Source: Candidatus Margulisiibacteriota bacterium
GTDB lineage: Bacteria > Margulisbacteria > Riflemargulisbacteria > GWF2-39-127
Assembly: GCA_003242895.1 (NCBI GenBank)
Contig: QKMY01000017.1
Span: 1-64,000 of the forward strand
DNA: 64,000 nt
Direction: 5' to 3'
A model generated the notes under the pieces. That model was not told the DNA's origin and ran no database searches. It saw nothing but the letters and a program-made list of their open reading frames with translations. The position numbers were made by a program, and so were the translations under genes. Below are positions 44,998-54,025 of this stretch, piece after piece (within the stretch, counting starts at the first letter, position 1; every line of letters begins with the position of its first letter).

Positions 44998-45369
44998 TTA
45001 TTCAATAAGTGTTGAGATCATATTTACAAGTTCATCCAAACTCTGGAGTATGCTTTTTTCGAGGAGAAGATCGCAACGAGGAATTTTAGTATTCTTAGTG
45101 AGCATATCGGAATAGGCTGTCAGAAGAACTTTTTTGATCGCCGGGTTGATTTTTTCTACGGTTAATATAAGTTCAATACCATCGAGTACAGGCATTTTGT
45201 AATCTGTCAGCAAAATGTCGACCTGATTATGGTTTTCCCTGATATATTCTAGTGCCATTATGGGATTAATAAAAGAAATTGCCTCGAATTGTTCTGATAG
45301 TTTTTTGGTTATTACTGTCAAAAGTATTTCTTCATCATCTACTAATACTATCCTGGTTTTATTTGCCAT
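44998..45369 (-). CDS. Stand-alone receiver-domain protein
   Basis: A 123-residue receiver with IVLVDDEE, the phosphoacceptor in ILLTDYKMPVLDG (about residue 53), Thr in VLLTAYSD and Lys in LLEKSIL. The region after the switch Thr (MLTKNTKIPRCDLLLEKS) is one loop longer than usual. No output domain. AAGGAATCC precedes the ATG. Confidence 0.88.
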   Translation of the reverse strand: MANKTRIVLVDDEEILLTVITKKLSEQFEAISFINPIMALEYIRENHNQVDILLTDYKMPVLDGIELILTVEKINPAIKKVLLTAYSDMLTKNTKIPRCDLLLEKSILQSLDELVNMISTLIE

Positions 45370-45750
45370 CTGGATTCCTTTCCTTTATCTCAGAAAACTT
45401 CTGCTTTTTTTTCTGTGTTATCGTAGTGTCTATATTATTTCACAATAATATATAAAAAGTAATACCTAATCTTTTAAGAGATAAGCTGTTTGGTTTCTTT
45501 TGGGTTTTCTTTGTCTGTTTTTTTCTACATGGCGTTGATATATTTGTATGTCAATATTTATTTGCATCGGTGCAGATAACGTTACTGCATCACTCTTTTG
45601 ACCTTTGCTGTCCAATAATGACAGAGGATCTTTCTTGATAGATATGTAGGGTTCATAAAATTATAATAATAGGTTCCTTTAGAAAATATTTATTGTTGGT
45701 ATAATTAAAATAGATATCGTTAGGAATATGATTGGATTGTGAGTTTTTAA
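45370..45750. other. AT-rich intergenic region, divergent promoters
   Basis: No gene is visible in these 381 bases. A TATAAT at about 45700 lies 50 bases upstream of the acyltransferase gene, with a weak -35; leftward promoter elements for the receiver gene are not obvious. Confidence 0.45.
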
Positions 45751-46710
45751 ATGAAAACTAATGCAAAAAAAAATATTAGTGTCTTTATTCAATGTTATCT
45801 CTCAGTGTTTATTACAAAATGGAGTCCTTACAAATTATCAAGGTGGTATATTCATTTGTTAGGTAATTTTTTTTATATTTTGAATAAGCGAGAGAAGAAA
45901 ACTATTGAAGAAATTATTATAAGTAGGCTCTCAAATAAATATGATCTTAAAGAATTAAATAGAATTATAAAATTATATTTTGCGGGCATGTTTGATCATT
46001 ATCATGAAAAGATCATTGCCGCATATTCAGATATTAAATTGATAAAGTCATATTTTGATAAAAATATTCAAATAGAAAATTTAGAAATCCTTAATGAAGC
46101 ATTTAATCAGAATAAAGGAGTTATATTAATAACTGCGCATTACGGAGCGGTTGAGTTTTTGCCTGAGACTTTATCTTTTAAAGGATATCCACTAACAATG
46201 ATAATTAGATTTAAAACCAATAAGTTAAAAAAAGCTACACTCGATAGGGCAAATCAATTAAATGCAAAAGTATTAGATCCTGAAAATAGCATAATAATCA
46301 ACGATATAATTAACCACTTGAAACAGGGTCGAGTTTTGTTTACCCAATGTGATGAGTTTGACATATGGAGGCCATTCAAAAATAGAGAAACAATTTTTTT
46401 GGGTGATAGGCATAACGGAGATAAAACATTGGATGTTATTGCAAAAAGATCAAAGTCACCAGCTGTAATGGCATTATTGGAGAGGCGTCGAAATGGCAGG
46501 TATTGTCTGAAATTTTATAGAATTTCTGTTTCAAATGAAGATGATAATTTAACTATATTTGAGAAAACGATGCTTATTCTCGAGGATAATATTTATAAGC
46601 ATCCTGAACAATGGTATCAATGGAATAAACTGGAAAAGGGCATAGAGGAGGGAAGTAATGAAGATATCCAAAATCAAAATGTTTTATGTGAAAATCCCCT
46701 TAGTATTTAA
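45751..46710 (+). CDS. Lysophospholipid acyltransferase (LpxL/HtrB-like)
   Basis: The 319-residue protein belongs to the LpxL/LpxM (HtrB) lipid A acyltransferase superfamily. The catalytic HX4E motif is in ITAHYGAVEFLPE (about residues 129-141), and FTQCDEFDIWRPFKN plus an AVMALLERRRNGRYCLKF strand follow. WYQWNKLEKG at the C-terminus is like the end of the family. The protein has a weak N-terminal membrane anchor. The true acyl acceptor is unknown. The gene is very AT-rich (27% GC in the 60 bases from 46081, counted by hand) and overlaps the epimerase gene by 53 bases. Confidence 0.8.
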   Translation: MKTNAKKNISVFIQCYLSVFITKWSPYKLSRWYIHLLGNFFYILNKREKKTIEEIIISRLSNKYDLKELNRIIKLYFAGMFDHYHEKIIAAYSDIKLIKSYFDKNIQIENLEILNEAFNQNKGVILITAHYGAVEFLPETLSFKGYPLTMIIRFKTNKLKKATLDRANQLNAKVLDPENSIIINDIINHLKQGRVLFTQCDEFDIWRPFKNRETIFLGDRHNGDKTLDVIAKRSKSPAVMALLERRRNGRYCLKFYRISVSNEDDNLTIFEKTMLILEDNIYKHPEQWYQWNKLEKGIEEGSNEDIQNQNVLCENPLSI

Positions 46711-47791
46711 GTTTACGCATTCTTCGAAGGAAAGAGTTTCTTCTTCATCATTAATAGTAAAAATTGAAACTGATGATGGTTATTGTGGTTATGGCGAGGG
46801 TACTCCAAGGGATTATGTTACTGGAGAATCGATAGCAAGTAGTATTGCTTTTTTCCAAGATTCTATAATCCCTTATTTAATTTATTACGAAATTGAAAAT
46901 TTAGATAGCATATCAAGTATTTTAAAAAAAATCGATGAGATTACTAATGAACAAAGTAACCCTTCTATCTTGTGTGCTATTGAATTAGCGCTACTAGATA
47001 TCCTAGGGAAAAGAAATAACAAACCAATATCTGGGATATTGTTTTGTAATCGGAGTCGAGCAGTTAATTATAGTGCTGTGTTGCCTATTTTACCTGTGGA
47101 TATGTTTACAAAATATTTGCATATGGTTAAAGTCAAGAAGATTAGATATCTTAAATTGAAAGTTGGAACTGACTCAGACATTGATCGATTAAAATCTGCA
47201 CGGGAAATATTGGGAAATGATATAAATATTAGAGTAGATGCAAATGAAGCATGGGATATTGATGAAGCTATAGATAAAATTTTGGCATTTGAAAGATATC
47301 ATGTCAGTGCAGTTGAGCAACCAATAAAGAAAAGCGACCATAATGGGCTAGAAATGATATTGCGTAAGGTTAGTGTTCCCTTAATTCTGGATGAATCACT
47401 GTGTAATATGAGCGATGCTAAATTGCTTCGCGAAAATATATGCACAGATAATTTGATATTTAATATTAGACTATCAAAATGTGGTGGTATATTTAAGTCG
47501 TTAAAGATATTAGATTATGCTAACAAACATGGAGTGAAATCTATGTTGGGGTGCCATGTAGGAGAAACAGGTATACTTTCTGCAGCAGGCAGACATTTTG
47601 CCCAAAGTATAGATGGATTATTATTTGTTGAAGGCTCGTACTCAAACTTAATTCTGGAAGAAGATATAATTAATCAGGATTTGTTGTTTGGTGATTATGG
47701 TGTTGGAGTACCATTGGTTGGTCCAGGATTAGGCGTCGAAGTTTTGGGAGAGAAAATTCTTAAATACGCAAAGGGTGAAATAACATCGTAA
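46658..47791 (+). CDS. Enolase-superfamily epimerase (dipeptide epimerase-like)
   Basis: The 377-residue protein is a muconate-lactonising-enzyme-type member of the enolase superfamily, most like L-Ala-D/L-Glu and other dipeptide epimerases. It shows the KXK motif in YLKLKVGTD (about 165-173), metal ligands in RVDANEAW (Asp about 190), VEQP (Glu about 217) and ILDESL (Asp about 242), and the second catalytic Lys in RLSKCGG (about 268). GCHVGETGILSAA is a typical C-terminal motif. The ATG at 46658 has an excellent GGAGGG site and lies inside the acyltransferase gene. It may recycle peptidoglycan peptides; specificity is not decidable from sequence. Confidence 0.85.
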   Translation: MKISKIKMFYVKIPLVFKFTHSSKERVSSSSLIVKIETDDGYCGYGEGTPRDYVTGESIASSIAFFQDSIIPYLIYYEIENLDSISSILKKIDEITNEQSNPSILCAIELALLDILGKRNNKPISGILFCNRSRAVNYSAVLPILPVDMFTKYLHMVKVKKIRYLKLKVGTDSDIDRLKSAREILGNDINIRVDANEAWDIDEAIDKILAFERYHVSAVEQPIKKSDHNGLEMILRKVSVPLILDESLCNMSDAKLLRENICTDNLIFNIRLSKCGGIFKSLKILDYANKHGVKSMLGCHVGETGILSAAGRHFAQSIDGLLFVEGSYSNLILEEDIINQDLLFGDYGVGVPLVGPGLGVEVLGEKILKYAKGEITS

Positions 47792-50100
47792 TGAATAAGT
47801 TTGTATATTTGATTGCTTCGATTCTCAATTTGTCTTTTTTGTTTTTTATCATAACAAAAAAACGTAATATGGTTACAATATCTTTTGCTTTTTTCTGTTT
47901 GACGCTTTCTATGTGGCAATTTATGTTGTATTTGATTCACACTATTAAAGATCTATCGGTTTTATACCCTTTATATTATTTAACACGGTTGGGTAATTTT
48001 TTTATTGCACCAGCTATAGTTTTCTTTTCATATACTTTAATAAAAAATATTGATAAGAGGTTTGTGTATCCGATATATGTAAGCTTGGGAATCGCGTTAG
48101 TGAATACTTTATTTAGTTTAATATTTCCAACAGAATTGTTAATGCATGAATACGGATATTGGCCAAAGCCGGACATAAATAGCTTTTTGTATAGATCCAA
48201 TATTGTGATCTTTGGGTTAATATGGTCTGCTTGGGCTTTATTTTACCATTATAAAAAAGCAAATACTTTAGAGCGTCAAAAGGTATTACTTATTTTCTTT
48301 GCAACACTAATTGGTGGAATATTGGCAGTTTTTAATTTTAAAGGCTCTAATCCATTGGGTACTATCGGAAATATGGTGTTTATGACAATAACCTTTTATG
48401 CTATTATTCGACATCGATTGATGGATATTGAAGTCGTAATTAAGCGAAGTACCTATTTCTTAATCCTATTTCTAATAATAATTTACCCTATTACGATAAC
48501 TATTAATTATTTTTCAACAAAAATTAATTTAGGCTACCTCAACTTAATATTAATTGCTTTTATCTGGACCTTAGTTTTTCTTCTTGTTGATAACATCAAG
48601 CGATTTCTACAAAGAACTACCGATAAAATATTTTTTATGGCAGATTATGACTATGGAGAAGTACTTGCTGATATGACCAATAAGTTGCAACGTATTACTG
48701 ATGTCGAAGCATTGGTCCATGGTATTGATAAAGAATTGAAGTCTGCATTTAAAGTCGATAATACTGGAGTTTTTATTGTTAATCATAGTAAGACGAAATT
48801 CCATTTGTTGACAGTTGAGAATATTAAGAAGGTTTTTGATAAGCAAATCGATCGGGAACATATCGAGGCTATTATGCCGATACGCCAAAACAATCCTATT
48901 ATTCGAGAGATCAAATCACGGCAGAAGAACTGCATCTTGTATAGTGAGATCAAAGATGATTATGAGCGGACCAAAGAAAAAGAGTATTCTCATATTATGA
49001 GTATTATGGATATGATTGAGGCGAAACTGCTCATCGGCAGTGTTGATAATGATGATGTTACCGGAATGATAGCTGTGGGGCAGAAGAAGAGCGGGCAGGA
49101 TTTCAAGGAAAAGGATATTAGCCTGTTGTATACGCTTGTGAATCAGGGTGCTTTAGTAGTCTCGAAAATTTTCGAGATTGAGGAGAAAGCTAAACTGCAT
49201 GCAGAAAAAGAAATTGAAGCGAAATTTCGTGAGGAAGTTGAAGAAGTTAATACTCAGTTGCGGGAAGCTATTATCGAGTTGGAAAGAACACAAGAAAAGC
49301 TGATTGAGGAAGAGCAGCTTTCTGCTATGGGCAAGCTTGCCGGAGAGGTTGCCCATGATATCCGTAACCCGCTCAGTTCCATTAACCGTTTTATCTCGAG
49401 TTTGTTTGACAAGGGATGCCTTAAAAACAGTAAACTGGTCTTAGCAGATATCTATAAACGTGTTGAAATCAGCGAAGCTGTGGCAGATAAGCCGGTTGTT
49501 CTGGAATATATGAAATTTGTTATTGCTAATATTCAGGAGGTAGAAGACTCTTTGTTTGAGATAAAGGATATCAATACCTCTTTACGTAAGATCGCCGGGG
49601 ATTTCTTAGAGTATTCTAAGGTATCACGCGATATACCAACCGTAAATTTGAAAGTCGTTGACGTCATATCAGAGCTGCTTGCCGGGTGTGAGCAAGATTG
49701 CCAGGAAAAAGGGATCACTATTGTAAAGAACTTCAATTCCCTTAGATGTGTATGTCTTTTTGACTATCAATTGCAAAAAGTTTTTACTAATATTTTTGAT
49801 AACGCGCAAAAAGCCATACTTGAGGCGGAGACTGTTCGAAAAGAAATTAAGGTAAGCCTCTATGATAATGGAAAGGAGATGATTACTCTGGAGATCGCAG
49901 ATTCTGGAACTGGCATCCCTGAAGATGATTTGAAACTTATTTTTAAGCCTTTCTACACTAAAAGGAAGAATTTGCAAGGGACCGGACTTGGGCTGGCAAT
50001 AATTAAGAAGATTGTTGAGAATAACCAGGGTATTATTGATGTGTCAAGCGTCGTCGGTGTTGGGACAACGTTCAAGATTTCATTTTATTGTAGTGATTAG
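47791..50100 (+). CDS. Membrane sensor histidine kinase with GAF domain
   Basis: A 769-residue kinase. The N-terminal part (about 1-275) has seven or eight membrane helices like the 7TM sensor class, then a GAF-like domain (about 290-460), a coiled coil (about 465-515), a HisKA domain with phosphorylated His in GEVAHDIRNPLSSI (about 520-533), and a HATPase domain with NIFDNAQKAI, DSGTGIPEDD and GTGLGLAII. The ATG overlaps the epimerase stop by one base, so the kinase is co-translated with the epimerase. Base composition changes within the gene: the sensor half is AT-rich, the kinase half is not. Confidence 0.9.
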   Translation: MNKFVYLIASILNLSFLFFIITKKRNMVTISFAFFCLTLSMWQFMLYLIHTIKDLSVLYPLYYLTRLGNFFIAPAIVFFSYTLIKNIDKRFVYPIYVSLGIALVNTLFSLIFPTELLMHEYGYWPKPDINSFLYRSNIVIFGLIWSAWALFYHYKKANTLERQKVLLIFFATLIGGILAVFNFKGSNPLGTIGNMVFMTITFYAIIRHRLMDIEVVIKRSTYFLILFLIIIYPITITINYFSTKINLGYLNLILIAFIWTLVFLLVDNIKRFLQRTTDKIFFMADYDYGEVLADMTNKLQRITDVEALVHGIDKELKSAFKVDNTGVFIVNHSKTKFHLLTVENIKKVFDKQIDREHIEAIMPIRQNNPIIREIKSRQKNCILYSEIKDDYERTKEKEYSHIMSIMDMIEAKLLIGSVDNDDVTGMIAVGQKKSGQDFKEKDISLLYTLVNQGALVVSKIFEIEEKAKLHAEKEIEAKFREEVEEVNTQLREAIIELERTQEKLIEEEQLSAMGKLAGEVAHDIRNPLSSINRFISSLFDKGCLKNSKLVLADIYKRVEISEAVADKPVVLEYMKFVIANIQEVEDSLFEIKDINTSLRKIAGDFLEYSKVSRDIPTVNLKVVDVISELLAGCEQDCQEKGITIVKNFNSLRCVCLFDYQLQKVFTNIFDNAQKAILEAETVRKEIKVSLYDNGKEMITLEIADSGTGIPEDDLKLIFKPFYTKRKNLQGTGLGLAIIKKIVENNQGIIDVSSVVGVGTTFKISFYCSD

Positions 50101-50227
50101 TTCCTTTGTTTTGTGTTAACTCAATGTTTACAAATTATTAAGAAAAAGAAGTAAACAAAATAAAATAAATGTGTTATCGTTATATATACGTATATGCAGA
50201 AAGTATTATGCTTCGCGAGGTGTAATA

Positions 50228-51517
50228 ATGGATGAGAATAATGTTAATATAGGTCAACTTATCAAAGATTCTTGTATTGATGTCAATAGCGTTGATGTTG
50301 ATAAGATCATCTCGAATACTGAGGATCGCGATAAAGATATTCTGGTGAACCGGATAATCAAAAAAATTGATTCTCCCAAAGATCTCATTCTTGTCATAGA
50401 TGATGACCATTCCCAGCTCAAATCAATTAAGAAATTGTTAGGCGATCATTATGACCTGATCCTCTGCGACAAAGGAATCCCTGCTATCGATCTCTTTAAT
50501 CGTGAACATGACAAGATAATGTCTATCCTGCTTGATTTGCGATTGCCGGACCTTGACGGGTTCGAAGTATTCGAACGGATTAAAGAACTCAATAATAATG
50601 TGCCGATCATCTTGATAACCGGGTATCAGAAAACGTATGGAGATGGTTTCGAGCTCTATAAGCAATACCGTCCGCATGGGTATATTGTTAAGAATCATGA
50701 GAATGAGACAACGATGATTTTTGATACATTGAGATCATCGGTAGTGATGTATAAAAAACTGAAAGATATAGAAAAAGCTAAAGAAATGGAGATTAGGTCC
50801 AGAACCATGGCTGGGTTATTACATGATCTCAAGAACCTTTTTATTCCAATTACCTATGCGCCGGATATCATAATCGATACGATTAAAAAGAATGATCTGG
50901 TACAGGCGCTTTTTTATGCTGAAATGATGAAACATACGACCTTGATATTTAACGCCAATCAGGAATTGATGTTCAATTTCGCCAGGGGCGAAAAAATGGT
51001 CCTTCGACCTAATTATTTTAATATCGCTGATTTGGTTAATGAACTGATCAATATTATTAATACTCAGTACTGTGGCTCGCTGGATTTTAAGACAATTTTT
51101 TCCTATCAGAAAGAATTTTATACGGATAAGACAATTCTGATCTATCAGGTTCTTTATAATATTGTCAAAAACTCCTATGACGCTTTACTAAGTACCGATA
51201 GACGCGGAGTCGTCAAGATCGAGGTATATCCTTATCCTGAATATAAGACAGTTTATGCTGATAATGCATTATTTGATCGGAAGAACGAGGCCGACATGGT
51301 AATCGTAGTTGCAGATAATGGCCCGGGCATGCCTGAAGAGATGATAGATAAAATATTTGATCCGTATTTCACTTATGGAAAAGCTGATGGCAACGGACTT
51401 GGCGCATGGATGATCAAAAATGGCATTACCGATATGTTGCAGGGGGAGCTTGTTCTCGACAATAAGCCTGGAGAAGGTCTTGCCTATCACATTTGTTTGC
51501 CGGCTAAAGAAGTCTAG
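50228..51517 (+). CDS. Receiver-histidine kinase
   Basis: The 429-residue soluble protein has an N-terminal leader (about 1-58), a receiver (LVIDDDHS; phosphoacceptor in SILLDLRLPDLDG about residue 104; Thr in ILITGY; Lys in YIVKNHE), then a HisKA-like helix with His in GLLHDLKNLFIPI (about 200-212) and a HATPase domain with YNIVKNSYDAL, DNGPGMPEEM and GNGLGAWMIKNGI. The order receiver-then-kinase and lack of membrane helices suggest it acts within a phosphorelay, possibly downstream of the membrane kinase just upstream. I chose the ATG at 50228 (GAGG at 50217) over a longer frame. Confidence 0.88.
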   Translation: MDENNVNIGQLIKDSCIDVNSVDVDKIISNTEDRDKDILVNRIIKKIDSPKDLILVIDDDHSQLKSIKKLLGDHYDLILCDKGIPAIDLFNREHDKIMSILLDLRLPDLDGFEVFERIKELNNNVPIILITGYQKTYGDGFELYKQYRPHGYIVKNHENETTMIFDTLRSSVVMYKKLKDIEKAKEMEIRSRTMAGLLHDLKNLFIPITYAPDIIIDTIKKNDLVQALFYAEMMKHTTLIFNANQELMFNFARGEKMVLRPNYFNIADLVNELINIINTQYCGSLDFKTIFSYQKEFYTDKTILIYQVLYNIVKNSYDALLSTDRRGVVKIEVYPYPEYKTVYADNALFDRKNEADMVIVVADNGPGMPEEMIDKIFDPYFTYGKADGNGLGAWMIKNGITDMLQGELVLDNKPGEGLAYHICLPAKEV

Positions 51518-51770
51518 TTTTCTCGAGCTTCTTGCGGGAGCCGGAGTTGTTTCGCTTACTTTTCCCACCCAACGAATACTTATGTATTAGCATGCTGTTT
51601 TGCCTCTCAGAGTAGGTGATTTCTTTTCAGTTATAATAAAATATACTCCTCGGAAGGAAAATTGCAAAAGAATAGGACAGGGTCGTAAAATTGGCATCCA
51701 TAATTCTGAAGTTTTGTGATAGAATTGATGCGCTTTACAAAGAATTAACAGACTAAGTAAGGAGTTTGAA

Positions 51771-52685
51771 ATGATCGATCTAACTGTAGAAATTGCCGGT
51801 GTGAAGCTTAAAAATCCGGTTATGGTTGCTTCCGGGACCTATGGATACGGAAGAGAGTACGAGTCTTTTTATGATCCGGCTTTGCTTGGAGCTATTGTCG
51901 TTAAAGGGACTACTCTTCATCCGAAACCGGGAAACAAACCTCCCCGTATTATTGAGACACCGGCAGGAATGTTGAATGCTATAGGTTTGCAAAATGACGG
52001 GGTTGAAGACTTGTGTGAGAGGCATATGCCTTTTTTAAGGGAAAAGAAGATTCCGGTTATCGTTAATTTTTCAGGTAATACTGTTGAGGAATATTGTGCT
52101 GTGGCTCAGCGCCTGGAAAATGAAAAGGGAATAGTTGCCCTGGAAGCTAATATCTCTTGCCCGAACGTTAAAAGGGGTGGGCTTGTGTTCGGATCCGATT
52201 GCGATGTCGCCGCTAACCTAATAAAAGAAATAAAAAAAGTTACGTCCTTACCACTCATTGTTAAGTTGTCTCCTAATGTTACCGACATTGTGTCGATTGC
52301 CAGGGCTGTGGAAGATGCCGGTGCAGATGCCCTCTCATTAATAAATACGCTTATCGGTATGTCCATTGATGTCAGGGCCCGCAAACCATATTTGTCCACC
52401 TATACCGGCGGCTTATCCGGACCGGCGATTAAGCCTGTCGCTATTCGTATGATCTGGCAGACCGCAAAAGCTGTAAGTATCCCGATCATTGGCATGGGCG
52501 GGATCATGACCGGACACGATGCTGTAGAGTTTTTTTTGGCCGGAGCGAGTGCTGTGTCAATCGGCACTGCGAGCTTCGTTGATCCTTATGCTCCTGTTAA
52601 GGTTATCCAGGAACTTGGATCTTATATGAAAGAACATGGCTTTTCTTCAATTAAGGATTTGCGAGTAGCTTTGCGCGAACCTTAG
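51771..52685 (+). CDS. pyrD: Dihydroorotate dehydrogenase, class 1B catalytic subunit
   Basis: PyrD oxidises dihydroorotate to orotate in pyrimidine synthesis. The 304-residue protein has FMN-binding features and the catalytic Cys in ALEANISCPNVKRGG (about residue 129), which marks class 1; the N-terminal VEIAGVKLKNPVMVASGTYGYG and LGAIVVKGTT are class 1B-like. Class 1B enzymes work with an iron-sulfur subunit PyrK, which is not seen nearby. AGTAAGGAG precedes the ATG. pyrE and pyrF follow, separated by rplY. Confidence 0.94.
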   Translation: MIDLTVEIAGVKLKNPVMVASGTYGYGREYESFYDPALLGAIVVKGTTLHPKPGNKPPRIIETPAGMLNAIGLQNDGVEDLCERHMPFLREKKIPVIVNFSGNTVEEYCAVAQRLENEKGIVALEANISCPNVKRGGLVFGSDCDVAANLIKEIKKVTSLPLIVKLSPNVTDIVSIARAVEDAGADALSLINTLIGMSIDVRARKPYLSTYTGGLSGPAIKPVAIRMIWQTAKAVSIPIIGMGGIMTGHDAVEFFLAGASAVSIGTASFVDPYAPVKVIQELGSYMKEHGFSSIKDLRVALREP

Positions 52686-52763
52686 TATCAGGTTTTGATG
52701 AGGATATTCGCTCATTCGTATTGAATCATGGGAAAAAGACACCATAGGGATTAATAAATAATA

Positions 52764-52792
52764 TTGTAAACGAGAATTCTCTATGTTATAAT
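52764..52792 (+). promoter_or_regulatory. Sigma70-type promoter of rplY-pyrE-pyrF
   Basis: TTGTAA (52764-52769), 17-base spacer, TATAAT (52787-52792), about 50 bases upstream of rplY. Confidence 0.65.
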
Positions 52793-52842
52793 CCAGTTCC
52801 TGTGGATAAAATGATTTTTTTATTAAAGAAAGGTGAATAATA

Positions 52843-53484
52843 ATGGAGCAGGTAGAATTAAAAACATTGCCACGTGAGCAATTCGGAAAAGAGTTAACAA
52901 GGAAAATTCGCAACAATGGCATGGTGCCTGTTGTTTTGTATGGTAAAGGAATAGAGACCAAAAGCTATATGGTTAAAGAGAATGAACTGATAAAGTGCTT
53001 AAATACTGAATCAGGTACACACGTTATTTTTAATCTTCTTATCGATGAGAAAAAGAATACCGCTATCATCCACGAAATTGACAGGCATCCGTTATCAAGA
53101 AAACTTCGACATGTAGATTTCTTGCATATTGATATGTCAAAAGAACTCGAAACTGATATCGATGTTCGTCTGGTTGGTGTAGCGCCAGGTGTTAAACAAG
53201 GTGGAGAGCTTCTCCAGAGAGTTAAGAAAGTAACCATTAAATGTCTTCCTGATTATTTGCCGAAGCATTTTGAAGTAGATATCTCCGATCTTAATCTTGG
53301 TGGAAGTATGCGTATCAGCGATATTGTTATGCCAAATATTAAGATTGTTCGTCCACCAGCTGAAACTGTTGTTGCAACAGTTGACAAGCCAAAGGGTATG
53401 GAAACCGATGCTGAAGTAGCAGCAGCAGCGGCAGCAGCCGGGGCGGCAGCAGCAGCATCTTCTGCAGCTTCTGAAAAGAAATAA
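52843..53484 (+). CDS. rplY: Ribosomal protein bL25 (Ctc form)
   Basis: The 213-residue protein binds 5S rRNA. It is the long, two-domain Ctc form: the L25 domain (about 1-92; VVLYGKGIETKSYMVKENEL and HPLSRKLRHVDFLHI) and the C-terminal TL5 beta domain (about 98-185; LVGVAPGVKQGGELLQRV, CLPDYLPKHFEVDIS). A GCA-rich stretch encodes an Ala-rich tail (about 190-210) that looks like unstable repeat sequence. It is placed between pyrD and pyrE, apart from other ribosomal genes, and shares a promoter with pyrE and pyrF. Confidence 0.93.
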   Translation: MEQVELKTLPREQFGKELTRKIRNNGMVPVVLYGKGIETKSYMVKENELIKCLNTESGTHVIFNLLIDEKKNTAIIHEIDRHPLSRKLRHVDFLHIDMSKELETDIDVRLVGVAPGVKQGGELLQRVKKVTIKCLPDYLPKHFEVDISDLNLGGSMRISDIVMPNIKIVRPPAETVVATVDKPKGMETDAEVAAAAAAAGAAAAASSAASEKK

Positions 53485-53497
53485 TAAGCAGACCATT

Positions 53498-54025
53498 ATG
53501 GATAAAAGAACTTTAGGTAAAAAAATATTAGACTCGGCTTATCTGGAAGGTGATTTTACTCTTCGTTCCGGAAAGAAAAGTAAATATTATCTGGATAAGT
53601 ATTTATTTGCTACGAAACCTGATATTTTAGCGCCTTTAGCCAAGGAACTCGCAAAGAAATTGCCTTCACTTGATTCTTTTGATCGCTTGGCTGGTCCCGA
53701 ATTGGGTGCGGTTGCACTTGTTGCAGCCTTAAGTATCGAGATTGGGAAGCCGTTCATTATTGTACGTAAGGGCCAAAAAGGGTATGGTACGGACAAGGTC
53801 GTTGAAGGTGAGATACATGCCGGGGAAAAGGTAGTCCTGGTTGAAGACATCTTAACGACAGCAGGAGCAGCCATTACAGCGGCTGAAAATCTGAGATCAA
53901 TCGATATTGATGTTAAGCTTATTCTTGGAGTTATTGATAGAGAGCAAGGCGCTCGAGAGAATATAGAAAAAGCCGGTTTTGTAATGGACAGTGTTTTCAC
54001 GAAAACAGAACTGGGCATCGGATAA
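53498..54025 (+). CDS. pyrE: Orotate phosphoribosyltransferase
   Basis: PyrE joins orotate and PRPP to make OMP. The 175-residue protein has the PRPP-binding motif VVLVEDILTTAGAAI (about 111-125), preceded by the flexible-loop region IVRKGQKGYGT, and an N-terminal FTLRSGKKSKYYLDK. Length is normal for the short form. It begins 13 bases after rplY, and its TAA stop is immediately followed by the ATG of pyrF. Confidence 0.94.
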   Translation: MDKRTLGKKILDSAYLEGDFTLRSGKKSKYYLDKYLFATKPDILAPLAKELAKKLPSLDSFDRLAGPELGAVALVAALSIEIGKPFIIVRKGQKGYGTDKVVEGEIHAGEKVVLVEDILTTAGAAITAAENLRSIDIDVKLILGVIDREQGARENIEKAGFVMDSVFTKTELGIG

